From: G963665005 sp963665005
Lineage (GTDB): Bacteria > Bacillota > Clostridia > Christensenellales > SZUA-584
Reading direction: 5' to 3'
Length of the DNA stretch: 64,000 bases
Assembly (NCBI GenBank): GCA_963665005.2
Contig: CAXXTQ010000001.1
Coordinates: 558,001 to 622,000, forward strand
The notes below the pieces were generated by a model. It saw only the letters and a list, made by a program, of their open reading frames with translations. It searched no databases and was not told the DNA's origin. Position numbers and translations under genes: made by a program. Below, in pieces: positions 1 through 8,717 of this stretch; position 1 is the first letter of the stretch; every line of letters starts with the position of its first letter.

Positions 1-1
1 T

Positions 2-463
2 ATTGCATTGTTACTTGCGAAAACGAGATATTTCAGGCAGATATACTACATAGGCGGCAACGTAAACGCAGCTGAGCTTTCCGGAATAATGGTTACGAAA
101 GTGAAAATACTAATGTATATACTTTCAGCGATTCTGGCGTGTATGGGGGGCATTATTTCGGCAATGCGTTTCAATTCTACTTTCACGAATATAGGCGCTG
201 GCGTTGAAATGCGAGCGGTTACTGCCGCCGTAATTGGCGGAGTTTCTTTTACAGGCGGCAACGGCACTATGATGGGAGCGGCGATGGGCGCATTCTTTTT
301 AGCGTGCCTGAACAACGCGTTGACGATTACGGGTATAAATCAAAATTTGCAATTTTTATTTACCGGAATTATTTTGATTCTTGCACTTGTAATAAATATC
401 TTATTTTCAAAGAAAAACCGTAGGAGAGTTGCGGATAATGAAAAAACCGATATTGGAAGCTAA
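2..463 (+). CDS. RbsC-type sugar ABC permease, C-terminal part (cut by left edge)
   Basis: This is the C-terminal half of a ribose/xylose-class (RbsC/XylH, BPD_transp_2) inner-membrane permease. The open frame enters from the left edge with no start codon. Visible are the cytoplasmic loop typical of the family (YYIGGN, then AAELSGI), several hydrophobic segments, and the conserved VIGGVSFTGGNGTMMGA stretch near the last membrane helices. The full protein should be about 320-340 residues, so roughly half is missing. Its stop lies 26 bp inside the following ATPase gene, so the two are translationally coupled. It is a paralogue of the permease at 1964-3001, implying a transporter with two different permease subunits. 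The substrate cannot be read from the sequence. Confidence 0.9.
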   Translation: MALLLAKTRYFRQIYYIGGNVNAAELSGIMVTKVKILMYILSAILACMGGIISAMRFNSTFTNIGAGVEMRAVTAAVIGGVSFTGGNGTMMGAAMGAFFLACLNNALTITGINQNLQFLFTGIILILALVINILFSKKNRRRVADNEKTDIGS

Positions 464-1970
464 AAGTATTATAAAAAACTTTCCGGGAGTATGCGCTTTA
501 AACAAGGTTGATTTCGACATTTATGAAGGTGAGGTACATGCTCTTTGCGGGGAGAATGGCGCGGGAAAATCTACACTTATGCATATATTTGCTGGAGTAT
601 ATGACTATGACAGTGGAAGTATATTTATTGACGGCAATGAAATTCGGATAAAAAATCAAAGGGTGGCAAACGAGTTGGGTATCTCTATAGTGTATCAAGA
701 ACGTTCACTGATAGAGGGTTTGAACGTTGCGGAAAATGTTTTTTCCGCACGGCATCCAGTAAAAAAAGCTTCGTGGATAGATTGGAAAAAATTATATCGG
801 GAAACGAGGGAAATACTAAACAGCCTTGATATTAATATAGATCCAAAACGGATGGTATCCACGCTTTCGCCCGCGATGCAGCAAATGGTTGAGATCGCAA
901 AGGCGCTATCGATAAAACCGAAGGTATTAGTATTAGATGAACCAACTGCTACGATAACCGAGAAAGAAGCTGTTGCATTGTTTGAGCTTGTTAAAAAGCT
1001 TAAAGAAAACGGAATGGCAATAATTTTTATAAGCCATCGGTTGGCTGAAATATTCAGTATCGCGGACCGTGTGACGATACTTAAGGACGGCTTAAAGGTC
1101 AAGACAGCGAACGTCGCCGATATAAATACCGATTGGCTAGTAACTCAAATGGTTGGGCGGGAGCTTGAATTTAAACGTATGAAACGCGATCTGCCCGACG
1201 AGGTAACGGATGAAGTTGTATTAGAAGTCAGGGATTTTACTTCCGATGTGTTCAAAGACGTAAGCTTTAATTTGAAAAAAGGCGAGATTATAGGTTTTGC
1301 AGGGCTTACGGGAGCGGGGCGTACGGAAGTGATGCGTGCATTATTCGGCGCTGACAAAAGAAGGGCCGGAGAGGTGGTTTTAAGGGGAAAACCTGTAGAC
1401 ATTAAAACAACGGGACAAGCAATAGAATTGGGCATATGTTATATGCCGGAAGATAGAAAAGCGCAGGGAATATTTCTTGAAATGTCTGTGGCATGGAATA
1501 TTATTTCTGCCAATATAAAATCAGTCTGCAGCGGAAAGGGCCGCCTGATAAATAAAAAAAAGATAAACGGGCAGGCAGAAATATATAAAAAAAAGCTGCG
1601 GATAGCTACGCCGAGCATAACTCAAAAGGTTATCAATCTTTCGGGGGGAAATCAGCAAAAGGTGGTAATTGCGAAGTGGCTGATGGTGGATTCTGATATT
1701 CTTATTGTGGATGAGCCAACAAGAGGTGTTGACGTAGGCGTAAAGTCGGAAATATATGAGATCATGAAACAGATGACAAGGGAAGGGAAGAGTATTATTA
1801 TAGTATCTTCCGATTTGCCGGAAGTGCTTACGATCAGTGATAGGATATATGTAATGTATGAAGGCAGGATAACGGGTATCCTTGATGGAGATGAAGCCAG
1901 TGAAGAGTTGATAATGCGTTATGCTTCAGGGATCGGGAGCATAGTGAAGGATGGAGAATATCAATGGTGA
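438..1970 (+). CDS. Sugar ABC importer ATPase, two fused nucleotide-binding domains (RbsA/MglA/XylG type)
   Basis: A 510-residue energising subunit for a monosaccharide importer. The first half holds Walker A GENGAGKST (about residues 38-46) and Walker B LVLDEPTA; the second half has the degenerate P-loop GLTGAGRTE, signature LSGGNQQK and Walker B LIVDEPTRGVD. This asymmetry is normal for the RbsA family, where the second site is weakened. I chose ATG 438 over an in-frame TTG at 429 because the Shine-Dalgarno AGGAGAG at 422-428 overlaps the TTG and sits about 9 nt before the ATG. It lies between two permease genes and overlaps both (26 bp upstream, 7 bp downstream), so it is a co-translated operon. 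Length is typical (about 500). Confidence 0.95.
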   Translation: MKKPILEAKSIIKNFPGVCALNKVDFDIYEGEVHALCGENGAGKSTLMHIFAGVYDYDSGSIFIDGNEIRIKNQRVANELGISIVYQERSLIEGLNVAENVFSARHPVKKASWIDWKKLYRETREILNSLDINIDPKRMVSTLSPAMQQMVEIAKALSIKPKVLVLDEPTATITEKEAVALFELVKKLKENGMAIIFISHRLAEIFSIADRVTILKDGLKVKTANVADINTDWLVTQMVGRELEFKRMKRDLPDEVTDEVVLEVRDFTSDVFKDVSFNLKKGEIIGFAGLTGAGRTEVMRALFGADKRRAGEVVLRGKPVDIKTTGQAIELGICYMPEDRKAQGIFLEMSVAWNIISANIKSVCSGKGRLINKKKINGQAEIYKKKLRIATPSITQKVINLSGGNQQKVVIAKWLMVDSDILIVDEPTRGVDVGVKSEIYEIMKQMTREGKSIIIVSSDLPEVLTISDRIYVMYEGRITGILDGDEASEELIMRYASGIGSIVKDGEYQW

Positions 1971-3001
1971 ATAACACTAGTGCAAACACAAAAAGGATAC
2001 GTAATAAAACGAAATATGGAATTGTTGACTATATTGCTATACACAGATGGCTTGTTCCGATTATGCTTATCGCGGGTTATGTGATAGTATATTCTATCCT
2101 TTTCCCGAAAGTATTTTTAACATTGCCAAATATTTCATATGTATTGCTTGAGTTTTCGATACCATGTTTTGTAATAATCGGAATGGCTATTCAATTGATA
2201 AACGGCGAGATAGACCTGTCGGTAGGCTATGCAGTAATGTTTTCCAACCTGATGGTGAGTCTTCTTATAATAACAGGCACTCCGGTAGCGCTTGCGATAA
2301 TAGCGACGATTGCGTGCGTTGTTTGCGTTGGATTTATTGTAGGGATATTGGTTTCGATTTTGGGAGTTAATTCTTTCATTGCTACGATCGGTACCGGAAT
2401 GGCTTTTTACGGCGTGGGTCTGATTATCCATGATATAGGTTTTATTATAGGCTCAAAAAATACGACGGGCGTTGATATGTCGCATTTGCCGGATGCATTT
2501 AAGTCGATATCACAGACAAGTATTATGGGTATACAGTTGCCTGTTATCTATGCGGTTGTAGCAATAGTCATATTTGTATTCTTAATGTCAAAATCGCCTT
2601 ATTTCAGGAAATATTATTTTATCGGCATGAACAAAGAAGCTGCGAAGCTATCCGGCATCAATGTTAGAACCATGAAAATCGTTGCTTTTATACTGAGCGG
2701 AGGGCTTGCTTCGTTTGCAGGTGTGTTAATGGCGGCAAGGATGGGTTCCTCCGGGTCGACATTTGGTATCGGAATGGAGTTGGATGCTATCACGGCAGTA
2801 GTTATCGGTGGCGTTAGCTTCAAAGGAGGACGCGGGACAATGGGTGGTGCGATACTGGGTGGACTTTTTATATTTTGTCTGTCAAATGCGTTGAGGATAG
2901 CCAATACTCCGTCCAATATATATAAGGTGATAGAAGGACTGGTGTTATTGGCTGCAGTTATTTTAGACGCTCAATTTTCAAAAAGAAAAGTAATAGGCTG
3001 A
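1964..3001 (+). CDS. Sugar ABC permease (RbsC/XylH family)
   Basis: A 345-residue integral membrane protein with 8-10 hydrophobic segments. It carries family marks: INGEIDLSVGY in the first third, YYFIGMNKEAAKLSGINV in the large loop, and VIGGVSFKGGRGTMGGA towards the C-terminus. The start ATG overlaps the upstream stop as ATGGTGA and has GGAG 7 nt before it. Together with the truncated permease at the left edge it probably forms a heterodimeric channel; most RbsABC systems use one permease twice. It is followed after 92 bp by its binding-protein gene. Confidence 0.93.
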   Translation: MVNNTSANTKRIRNKTKYGIVDYIAIHRWLVPIMLIAGYVIVYSILFPKVFLTLPNISYVLLEFSIPCFVIIGMAIQLINGEIDLSVGYAVMFSNLMVSLLIITGTPVALAIIATIACVVCVGFIVGILVSILGVNSFIATIGTGMAFYGVGLIIHDIGFIIGSKNTTGVDMSHLPDAFKSISQTSIMGIQLPVIYAVVAIVIFVFLMSKSPYFRKYYFIGMNKEAAKLSGINVRTMKIVAFILSGGLASFAGVLMAARMGSSGSTFGIGMELDAITAVVIGGVSFKGGRGTMGGAILGGLFIFCLSNALRIANTPSNIYKVIEGLVLLAAVILDAQFSKRKVIG

Positions 3002-3093
3002 GGATTGATGAGGACAGGAGGTGGTCGAAAAAACGTATGGGTTTATTTATCAATAAGATAAATATAATAAAAAAGGAGAAAGAAGGAGAAAAA

Positions 3094-4146
3094 ATGTCAA
3101 AAAAATTTATTGTAGCGGTAATGGTACTGGTTTTAATGGTTGTCCTGTTGGCTACAGCATGCGGCAGTGAGGTGGCGGATACGGCTACTGATGTAGCAAG
3201 CGCAACTCGTCAGCCTGATGCTGCAACTTCGGATGAAGTTTATGTATGGGCGTGTCAGTATAATTCGCTTCCGCTGTTTGTTAATAACGACTACATAGGC
3301 ATGGATCTGATAGCCGAACAGTTGGGAGTAACGGTTAAGAAGATAGGGCCGCAGGAAGTTGATCTTGCAGCAATGGTTGCGGCTATCGAGCAGGAGATAG
3401 CACAGAAGCCGGACGGTATGATGGTTGTTGGATGGGATGCCTCTCTTGCTACTGTCATAGATAAGGTAGCTGATGCGGGAATTCCGGTAATAACGGTTGA
3501 CGCTGATGTCTTTGGCACAAAGAGGCTGTGCTTTGTAGGCTCCGACTGGTATGAGTTCGGCGTGGAACAGGCCAAAGGGCTTGCTGAAAAGATTGGCGCC
3601 GACGCAACAGGAAAGGCTGTAATGATGGGGCTTCCAGGTCATGATCTCATGCTCTTGTCATCAAAGGGGTATGTTGAAACATTGGGAGACCTTTGCCCCG
3701 GCGTTACGGTAGATTTGCAAATATATGATTCACAATCTAATACTCAGAAGTGTGCGGAAACGGTAGCGAATCTTTTGAGATCTGACGATTCTATTATCGC
3801 TGTTGCGGGACTTGACGGTACGACTGGCCCCGGTATTGCTCAGGCGATAGAAGAATCCGGTAAAAAAGGTAAGGTATGGGGAACATGTACGGATGCTGAG
3901 CTTGAACATCTTCAGGGAGTAAAAGACGGTTATCTTGCCTGTGCTGTCGGACAAAAGAGACATTTCTTTACTTACTACGGAGTTAGAATGCTTTATGACT
4001 ATAATCACAATGGGATTCATTTCACAAAAGATGATGCCTCTATAGGTATTTCGCCGATCCCTGCAGAAATTTCAACAGGATTTATAGTTGCGACAGACAA
4101 GAATGTTGATTTGCTGATAGAGAGTGCCAACGAAAAAGCAAAATAG
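3094..4146 (+). CDS. Sugar-binding lipoprotein of the first ABC importer (periplasmic-binding-protein-like I fold)
   Basis: A 350-residue lipid-anchored solute-binding protein of the ribose/galactose class (Peripla_BP_4). I chose ATG 3094, which follows AGAAGGAGAA, over an upstream start at 3037 that would bury the signal peptide. The signal peptide MSKKFIVAVMVLVLMVVLL ends in lipobox ATAC with Cys23 as the lipidation site. After a Ser/Thr/Ala/Asp linker the two-lobed domain starts at VYVWACQYNS; PDGMMVVGWDASL, GIPVITVDADV and AVAGLDGTTGPGIAQAIEESG are family landmarks. As last gene of the permease-ATPase-permease operon it supplies specificity. The sugar is unknown. The gene ends TAG, then TAA two codons on. 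Confidence 0.93.
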   Translation: MSKKFIVAVMVLVLMVVLLATACGSEVADTATDVASATRQPDAATSDEVYVWACQYNSLPLFVNNDYIGMDLIAEQLGVTVKKIGPQEVDLAAMVAAIEQEIAQKPDGMMVVGWDASLATVIDKVADAGIPVITVDADVFGTKRLCFVGSDWYEFGVEQAKGLAEKIGADATGKAVMMGLPGHDLMLLSSKGYVETLGDLCPGVTVDLQIYDSQSNTQKCAETVANLLRSDDSIIAVAGLDGTTGPGIAQAIEESGKKGKVWGTCTDAELEHLQGVKDGYLACAVGQKRHFFTYYGVRMLYDYNHNGIHFTKDDASIGISPIPAEISTGFIVATDKNVDLLIESANEKAK

Positions 4147-4173
4147 ATAAATTGCTTTTGTATACTATTGATT

Positions 4174-4209
4174 TGGCGAGAGAGCAATTTTACAATTGTT
4201 CTTTCGCCA
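4174..4209 (+). other. Stem-loop after the first importer operon
   Basis: TGGCGAGAGAGCAATT pairs with AATTGTTCTTTCGCCA around a TTAC loop: 16 pairs including two G-U. No T-run follows on the + strand (TTAAG), so it fits an mRNA-stabilising 3' hairpin or weak attenuator better than a standard intrinsic terminator. It lies between the binding-protein gene and the small lipoprotein gene at 4232. Confidence 0.5.
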
Positions 4210-4231
4210 TTAAGAAATGAAGTAAACGATC

Positions 4232-4768
4232 ATGAAAAAGACTTTAACTTTTTTAATTATATCATTGTTATTGATTTTCATAAAATGTGCATGTGAATCA
4301 AACAATATACTCGGGCATAAGGATGCCGATACTGTTCTTGAAACAGCGGAGGCAGACTATTCGTCCGATATCGATGAAAACACACCGGAGTATATTGCAA
4401 AATTATCGTCGATAACATATCAAAATATGATCAAAGGATCTATATCTACTGAAAAGGGATATGAAATATTGCTGGATATATCGTCTAAAGAAAGTGTTGC
4501 ACAAATGAAGGCACAGAAATATGAATTCCTTAATCAAATCAAAAGCACTGGAAAGTATTTTGAAGCTAATGGGATGGAGATAACGGGTTACGATTTTAGT
4601 AGAACCTACTATGATGAGAATAACGGCAAGAGGGCAAGCATTTATCGAATACAAAACATGAATAACGGAAAGAAGTACTACTTCCGTCAGGATTTTATTC
4701 TTGAAGATGGAATGTGGAAACTAAGAGGAGATAATCTGGTGAATAATTTTGCCATATTACTGTATTAA
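4232..4768 (+). CDS. Small predicted secreted protein or lipoprotein, unknown function
   Basis: A 178-residue protein I do not recognise. The N-terminus has a Lys pair and a hydrophobic stretch ending in KCACES; Cys21 could be lipidated, but the -3 residue is Lys, so the lipobox is poor and an ordinary signal peptide is also possible. The rest is polar with a YYDENNG/YRIQNMNNGKKYYFRQDF pattern and a C-terminal LEDGMWKLRGDN, reminiscent of small NTF2-like or DUF4878-type lipoproteins in which a short beta sheet ends with DGxWK. That is only a loose resemblance. Its ribosome site is weak. It sits between the two sugar islands and may be unrelated to them. Confidence 0.6.
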   Translation: MKKTLTFLIISLLLIFIKCACESNNILGHKDADTVLETAEADYSSDIDENTPEYIAKLSSITYQNMIKGSISTEKGYEILLDISSKESVAQMKAQKYEFLNQIKSTGKYFEANGMEITGYDFSRTYYDENNGKRASIYRIQNMNNGKKYYFRQDFILEDGMWKLRGDNLVNNFAILLY

Positions 4769-4832
4769 GCAACATAAAAACAAAACAAAATAAAAAATAT
4801 AAAAATAAAAACAAAAAAAACGAAAAATTAGT

Positions 4833-4860
4833 TTGACAATACTTTTGTTTATGTTATAAT
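4833..4860 (+). promoter_or_regulatory. Strong sigma-A-type promoter for the VOC/ABC/E1 operon
   Basis: TTGACA at 4833-4838 and TATAAT at 4855-4860, both perfect consensus, are separated by 16 bp in a very A-rich stretch. The downstream gene starts at 4932, giving a leader of about 65 nt. No terminator with a T-run occurs until after 13949, so this promoter probably serves 4932-13949. Confidence 0.8.
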
Positions 4861-4931
4861 TAAAACGTAATAATAAGTGATTTAAAAACTTAAAAAAGAA
4901 ATTACGCACAATAACAGGAAGGGAGTTTATT

Positions 4932-5399
4932 ATGAGCAGTGATTTCTTTGCATTAAACCATGTAGGTATAATTGTTGAAGACTTGGATGTAACACAGCAT
5001 TTCTATGAAGAAAAGCTTGGCTTTAAGGTACTAAGCAGAAACGAGGATGTAAGTCTGCCTTACTATGGCGAGATAATAGGTTTGGCAGGAGCACGATTGA
5101 AAATGCTTAATATGGCAGGCTACGGCATAGTTATAGAATTCATACAATATGTTTACCCTGAACCGGAAAAAATTAAAATAAAACAAAACATGATAGGAAC
5201 TGCGCATTTTTGTTTGGAAACAGATGATGTTCCGGCTTTGTATGAGAAATTCCGTAAGGAAGGCGTGGAACTTTTGGCAAAAAAAGCGGTATTGGTAGAG
5301 GAAGGGGAGCATAAAGGGAATTTTGCATTTTACTTTAAAGACCCAAATGGGATAGTGCTTGAGGTTTTATCTCAGCCTTATGGGAATGTGCGTGGATAA
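4932..5399 (+). CDS. VOC-family (glyoxalase/dioxygenase fold) metalloprotein, copy 1
   Basis: A 155-residue single-domain vicinal-oxygen-chelate protein made of two beta-alpha-beta-beta-beta modules. The four expected metal ligands are at equivalent places: His10 (NHVGI), Glu69 (VIEF), His92 (AHFC) and Glu144 (VLEVL). This H-E-H-E set is typical of lactoylglutathione lyase or methylmalonyl-CoA-epimerase-like members that bind a divalent metal and move a proton next to a carbonyl. Two paralogues (5456 and 9742) are collinear with it. First gene after the strong promoter, good site GGAAGGGAG. Likely role: isomerising or epimerising a ketose-like intermediate of this locus; that is inference. 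Confidence 0.88.
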   Translation: MSSDFFALNHVGIIVEDLDVTQHFYEEKLGFKVLSRNEDVSLPYYGEIIGLAGARLKMLNMAGYGIVIEFIQYVYPEPEKIKIKQNMIGTAHFCLETDDVPALYEKFRKEGVELLAKKAVLVEEGEHKGNFAFYFKDPNGIVLEVLSQPYGNVRG

Positions 5400-5455
5400 C
5401 ATTTGATTTTTCGTCGTTTACGTATCACCCAAAAACAGAAAGGAGTCTATTTATA

Positions 5456-5908
5456 ATGAAGGATGATATTTATGCTATTGACCATTATGCGGTTACTGTT
5501 AGAGATTTGGACGAAACACGTAAGTTTTACGAGGATATACTCGGATTCGAGGTCATTGACAGGCAGGATAATAATACACTGCCTTACTATGCAGAGTTGA
5601 TTGGGCTTCCGGATGCGAAATTTAATATTATAAACATGAAGGGCTATGGGATAGTAATTGAATTTTTGGAATATTTTTCTCCCGGAAAGATTGAGATGGA
5701 TACACAGGCAAACATAACAGGATCGGCGCATCTTGCTTTTAGGGTAAAGGATGTTTTTAAACTATATGAAGAATGGGGAAAAAAGGGCGTAAACCTTTGC
5801 GCAAAAAGAGCCGTATGCATCGAGGAAGGGCGTCATAAGGGGATATGCGCGTTTTATTTCAAGGATCCAAATGGATTTATACTTGAAGTGGTTTCGCGTC
5901 CGGATTAA
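5456..5908 (+). CDS. VOC-family metalloprotein, copy 2
   Basis: A 150-residue paralogue of the neighbouring gene with the same ligand spacing (His10, Glu69, His92, Glu144), the shared LPYYAELIGLPDAKF segment, and the shared C-terminal FYFKDPNG-x-ILEVVS. It is closer to copy 3 than to copy 1: both have LYEEWxKKGVN and CAKRAVCIEEG. It starts 57 bp after copy 1 behind AGAAAGGAG. Retention of all four metal ligands argues that it is an active enzyme, not a binding protein. Confidence 0.88.
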   Translation: MKDDIYAIDHYAVTVRDLDETRKFYEDILGFEVIDRQDNNTLPYYAELIGLPDAKFNIINMKGYGIVIEFLEYFSPGKIEMDTQANITGSAHLAFRVKDVFKLYEEWGKKGVNLCAKRAVCIEEGRHKGICAFYFKDPNGFILEVVSRPD

Positions 5909-6007
5909 ATGATATTTTGAAAATGTCAACACATCAATTATCTAAGCATTAGCGGCAATGTCTTTGTTATTAAAAAATAAATATAACAAATAAAAAAGGA
6001 GAAAAAA

Positions 6008-7081
6008 ATGAAAAAAGTAACCACATTATTAATTGTTCTATTAATCACAGCGGCTATACTTGCTGGATGTGTAGCTACGCAATCGACAGAGCCGGCGGCA
6101 TCGACAGAGCCAGCGGCATCGACAGAGCCAGCGGCATCGACAGAGCCAGCGGCATCGACAGAGCCAGCGGCATCGACAGAGCCAGCGGCATCGACAGAGT
6201 CGGCAGCATCGTCAGAAAGCAAACATTATGTTTATGTGCCGACGGGTTTACACGATGCATTTTTTGTGCATATAGCTGAAACATATGAAAAAGCCTGTAA
6301 AGAAAGTGGCGATGAATTTACAGTAGTAGACTGCGGATTCGATCAATCAAAGCAAATAGAATTAATTGAAGATGCTATAGTTAAGGGAGCAGATATGATA
6401 TTCCTAACAGCCGTTGATGCGGACGGAATTCGTCCGGCGTTGATCCAGGCTAAAGATAAGGGAACATATGTAATAGCTGTCGATAGTCAGGTAGGCGAAC
6501 AAGATAGGGATCTTATCTTAACATCAATAACATCTGATAATGTAAAAGCAGGCCGCTTGGCGGGGGAAGAACTTGTTAAGACGTTCCCTGACGGTGCTAA
6601 ACTTGCAATTGTCGAATTCCCGTTACATCAAGCATGCATAGATAGAGTAGATGGATTCTTGGAGGTAATAGGGAAATATCCAGATAAATATGAAATTGTA
6701 GATCAGCAGAATGGTGGAGCAACAACCGAGACCGCACTTAAACTTGCAGAGAACATGCTTCAAGCACACCCGGAGATAGAGGCAATATTTAGCATTAACG
6801 ATTTAGGCTCTTTAGGTGTTGCAGCGGCAATAGAACAGGCCGGGAAAAAAGAAAAAATAAAGATTTTCTCGGTTGACGGTTCGCCTGATGGTAAAAAGGC
6901 TGTAAAAGATGGAACGTTCGTATGTGATGTTGCACAATCGCCAACAGGGTTAGCGCTCGTTTCGCTTGAAACAGCAAAAAAATTCTTTGCAGGCGAAACG
7001 CTAGATGAAATCGTCTATGTAGATACATTTGTAATCAATGCCGATAACTTGGATGAAGTAGGAATTGATTCTTGGTCATAA
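6008..7081 (+). CDS. Sugar-binding lipoprotein of the second ABC importer, with repeat linker
   Basis: A 357-residue solute-binding lipoprotein of the RbsB class. The signal peptide is followed by LAGC (Cys21), then an unusual linker of seven STEPAA-type hexapeptides coded by an 18-bp tandem repeat, then the Peripla_BP_4 domain from YVYVPTGLHDAFF onward. Landmarks are GADMIFLTAVDADGIRPAL, GTYVIAVDSQVG, AIFSINDLGSLGVAAAIEQAG and IFSVDGSPDG. It precedes its ATPase and permease, the reverse of the first importer's order, so the two systems are not a simple tandem duplication. A perfect 19-bp stem-loop after the gene may raise its mRNA level over the transporter genes, as is common for binding proteins. 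Confidence 0.93.
   Translation: MKKVTTLLIVLLITAAILAGCVATQSTEPAASTEPAASTEPAASTEPAASTEPAASTEPAASTESAASSESKHYVYVPTGLHDAFFVHIAETYEKACKESGDEFTVVDCGFDQSKQIELIEDAIVKGADMIFLTAVDADGIRPALIQAKDKGTYVIAVDSQVGEQDRDLILTSITSDNVKAGRLAGEELVKTFPDGAKLAIVEFPLHQACIDRVDGFLEVIGKYPDKYEIVDQQNGGATTETALKLAENMLQAHPEIEAIFSINDLGSLGVAAAIEQAGKKEKIKIFSVDGSPDGKKAVKDGTFVCDVAQSPTGLALVSLETAKKFFAGETLDEIVYVDTFVINADNLDEVGIDSWS
6083..6208 (+). repeat. 18-bp tandem repeat, seven units, coding a STEPAA linker
   Basis: Seven consecutive 18-bp units beginning TCGACAGAGCCAGCGGCA run from 6083 to 6208. Units 2-6 are identical, unit 1 differs by one base and unit 7 by two. Because 18 is a multiple of 3, gain or loss of units keeps the frame and only changes the length of the Ser/Thr/Glu/Pro/Ala tether between the lipid anchor and the binding domain. 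Confidence 0.95.
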
Positions 7082-7121
7082 GACTATAAGCAGATAATAA
7101 AAGACGAACATTTAGGTATCA

Positions 7122-7166
7122 TTTACAAATCTCTTGCACATATAAATTGTGCAAGAGATTTGTAAA
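7122..7166 (+). other. Perfect 19-bp stem-loop between binding-protein and ATPase genes
   Basis: The arm at 7122-7140 (TTTACAAATCTCTTGCACA) is fully complementary to 7148-7166, with a 7-nt loop TATAAAT. What follows is A-rich, with no T-run, so full termination is unlikely. The position after a solute-binding gene suggests an mRNA 3'-stabiliser or partial attenuator. Confidence 0.75.
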
Positions 7167-7199
7167 GAAAAAAATGTAAATTACGAATGGATATAATTT

Positions 7200-8717
7200 A
7201 TGGGTAATAATATTTTGGAAATGCGAGGAATAGAAAAGTATTTTGGCGGCGTACATGCTCTTTCTAATATGAAATTGCAAGTAGAGAAAGGCGAGGTACA
7301 TGCTCTTTTAGGTGAAAATGGGGCAGGGAAATCTACATTAATAAAGATATTAGGCGGGATATTTATTCCAGACAAAGGCGAGATTATTATTAATGGTAAA
7401 TTAGTAAATATAAGAAGCGTTAAAGATTCGCAAAATAACGGAGTAAGAATTATTCATCAGGAAATTGCCTTGGTTCCGCATTTGAGTGTAGCGGAGAATA
7501 TATTTCTTGGAAAAGAACATATATCACGAATAGGATTACGTAAATGCTGGAAAATGGAAAAGCAGGCTCAAGACATGCTGCTACGCTTTGGGGTCGACAT
7601 AAATGTGAAAACAAAAATAAGAAAATTATCAATTGCACAGCAACAGATAATCGAAATAATTAAAGCGGTTTCATTTGACGCAAAGATAATAGTCATGGAT
7701 GAACCTACATCATCTATTACAGAATCGGATGTGCACAAACTATACGAGATTATTAATAACTTGAAGTACAGTTCTGTCAGCGTGATTTTTATTACGCATA
7801 AGATACAAGAATTATTCGATATCGCAGATAGGATAACAGTACTTCGTGATGGTGAGTATATTGCAACAAGGAAGACTACTGAAACTAATAAAGATGAGCT
7901 TATAAAATTGATGGTTGGACGTGAATTAACGAAATATTATACGCGTTCTTCTAAAGCTACTAAAAAAGTAATACTGGAAGCTAAAGCTTTAAGCAAAAAG
8001 GGAGTTTTTAAAGACGTTAGTTTTAAAGTGAGAAAAGGTGAAGTTGTTGGATTTGCAGGGCTTGTAGGTGCAGGTCGCAGTGAAATCATGGAAGCGATTG
8101 TGGGAATAAATCCTTATGAATCTGGTCATGTGTTCTATAAAGGGGGAAAAAAGAAATATGTCAAGTTTAGTGATGCAATTAATGATGGAATTAGTTTTAT
8201 TACAGAAGACAGAAAGAAAACTGGACTTATAATGAATAATTCCGTGGGGTTTAATATTTTGCTTTGTGTGCTTGATCAGATTATTAAAGGTGCCCGAGTT
8301 GATTCTAAGAAGAAATATAAAATTGCTTATGAGTTTATTGAAAAATTAAATATTAAGACTCCGTCATTACAACAAAACGTAAGCAAACTTTCAGGCGGGA
8401 ACCAACAAAAAACGGTTATAGCGAAATGGCTTTCAACTAAACCTGAATTGTTAATAATGGATGAGCCAACACGCGGTGTAGATGTTGGAGCGAAAGCAGA
8501 AATATATTCTATCATTGATGATTTAGCAAAACAAGGGATTGCTATAATAATGATTTCTTCAGAATTACCGGAAATAATTAATATGGCTGACAGGATATAT
8601 ACTGTGTGTAATGGCCATATTAATGGAGAATTACAAAAAGATGATTTCGATCAAGAAAAAATAATGCATCTTGTAACAGGAGGCGTAACAAATGAGTATC
8701 AAAGCAATGTCATATGA
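7200..8717 (+). CDS. Sugar ABC importer ATPase, second system (RbsA/MglA type)
   Basis: A 505-residue tandem ATPase with Walker A GENGAGKST (residues 38-46), Walker B IVMDEPTSS, then a second domain with GLVGAGRSE, LSGGNQQK and LIMDEPTRGVDVG. It is clearly paralogous to 438-1970 but much more A+T-rich. ATG 7200 matches the family N-terminus (NNILEMRGIEKYFGGVHAL), though the ribosome site is weak (GGAT); the strong upstream stem-loop may keep its expression below that of the binding protein. Its end overlaps the permease gene by 26 bp. Confidence 0.95.
   Translation: MGNNILEMRGIEKYFGGVHALSNMKLQVEKGEVHALLGENGAGKSTLIKILGGIFIPDKGEIIINGKLVNIRSVKDSQNNGVRIIHQEIALVPHLSVAENIFLGKEHISRIGLRKCWKMEKQAQDMLLRFGVDINVKTKIRKLSIAQQQIIEIIKAVSFDAKIIVMDEPTSSITESDVHKLYEIINNLKYSSVSVIFITHKIQELFDIADRITVLRDGEYIATRKTTETNKDELIKLMVGRELTKYYTRSSKATKKVILEAKALSKKGVFKDVSFKVRKGEVVGFAGLVGAGRSEIMEAIVGINPYESGHVFYKGGKKKYVKFSDAINDGISFITEDRKKTGLIMNNSVGFNILLCVLDQIIKGARVDSKKKYKIAYEFIEKLNIKTPSLQQNVSKLSGGNQQKTVIAKWLSTKPELLIMDEPTRGVDVGAKAEIYSIIDDLAKQGIAIIMISSELPEIINMADRIYTVCNGHINGELQKDDFDQEKIMHLVTGGVTNEYQSNVI

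Noticed and set aside
4774..4830. A-rich stretch (AAAACAAAA-type) before the promoter as a repeat element
   Set aside because: Low-complexity A tracts upstream of a strong promoter; more likely an UP element than a repeat.
5938..6284. Repetitive proteins (AAGSVD, ASGIDR, ALSMPL repeats) in other frames of the 18-bp array
   Set aside because: They are by-products of the tandem repeat; only the STEPAA frame has a signal peptide, lipobox and a folded domain.
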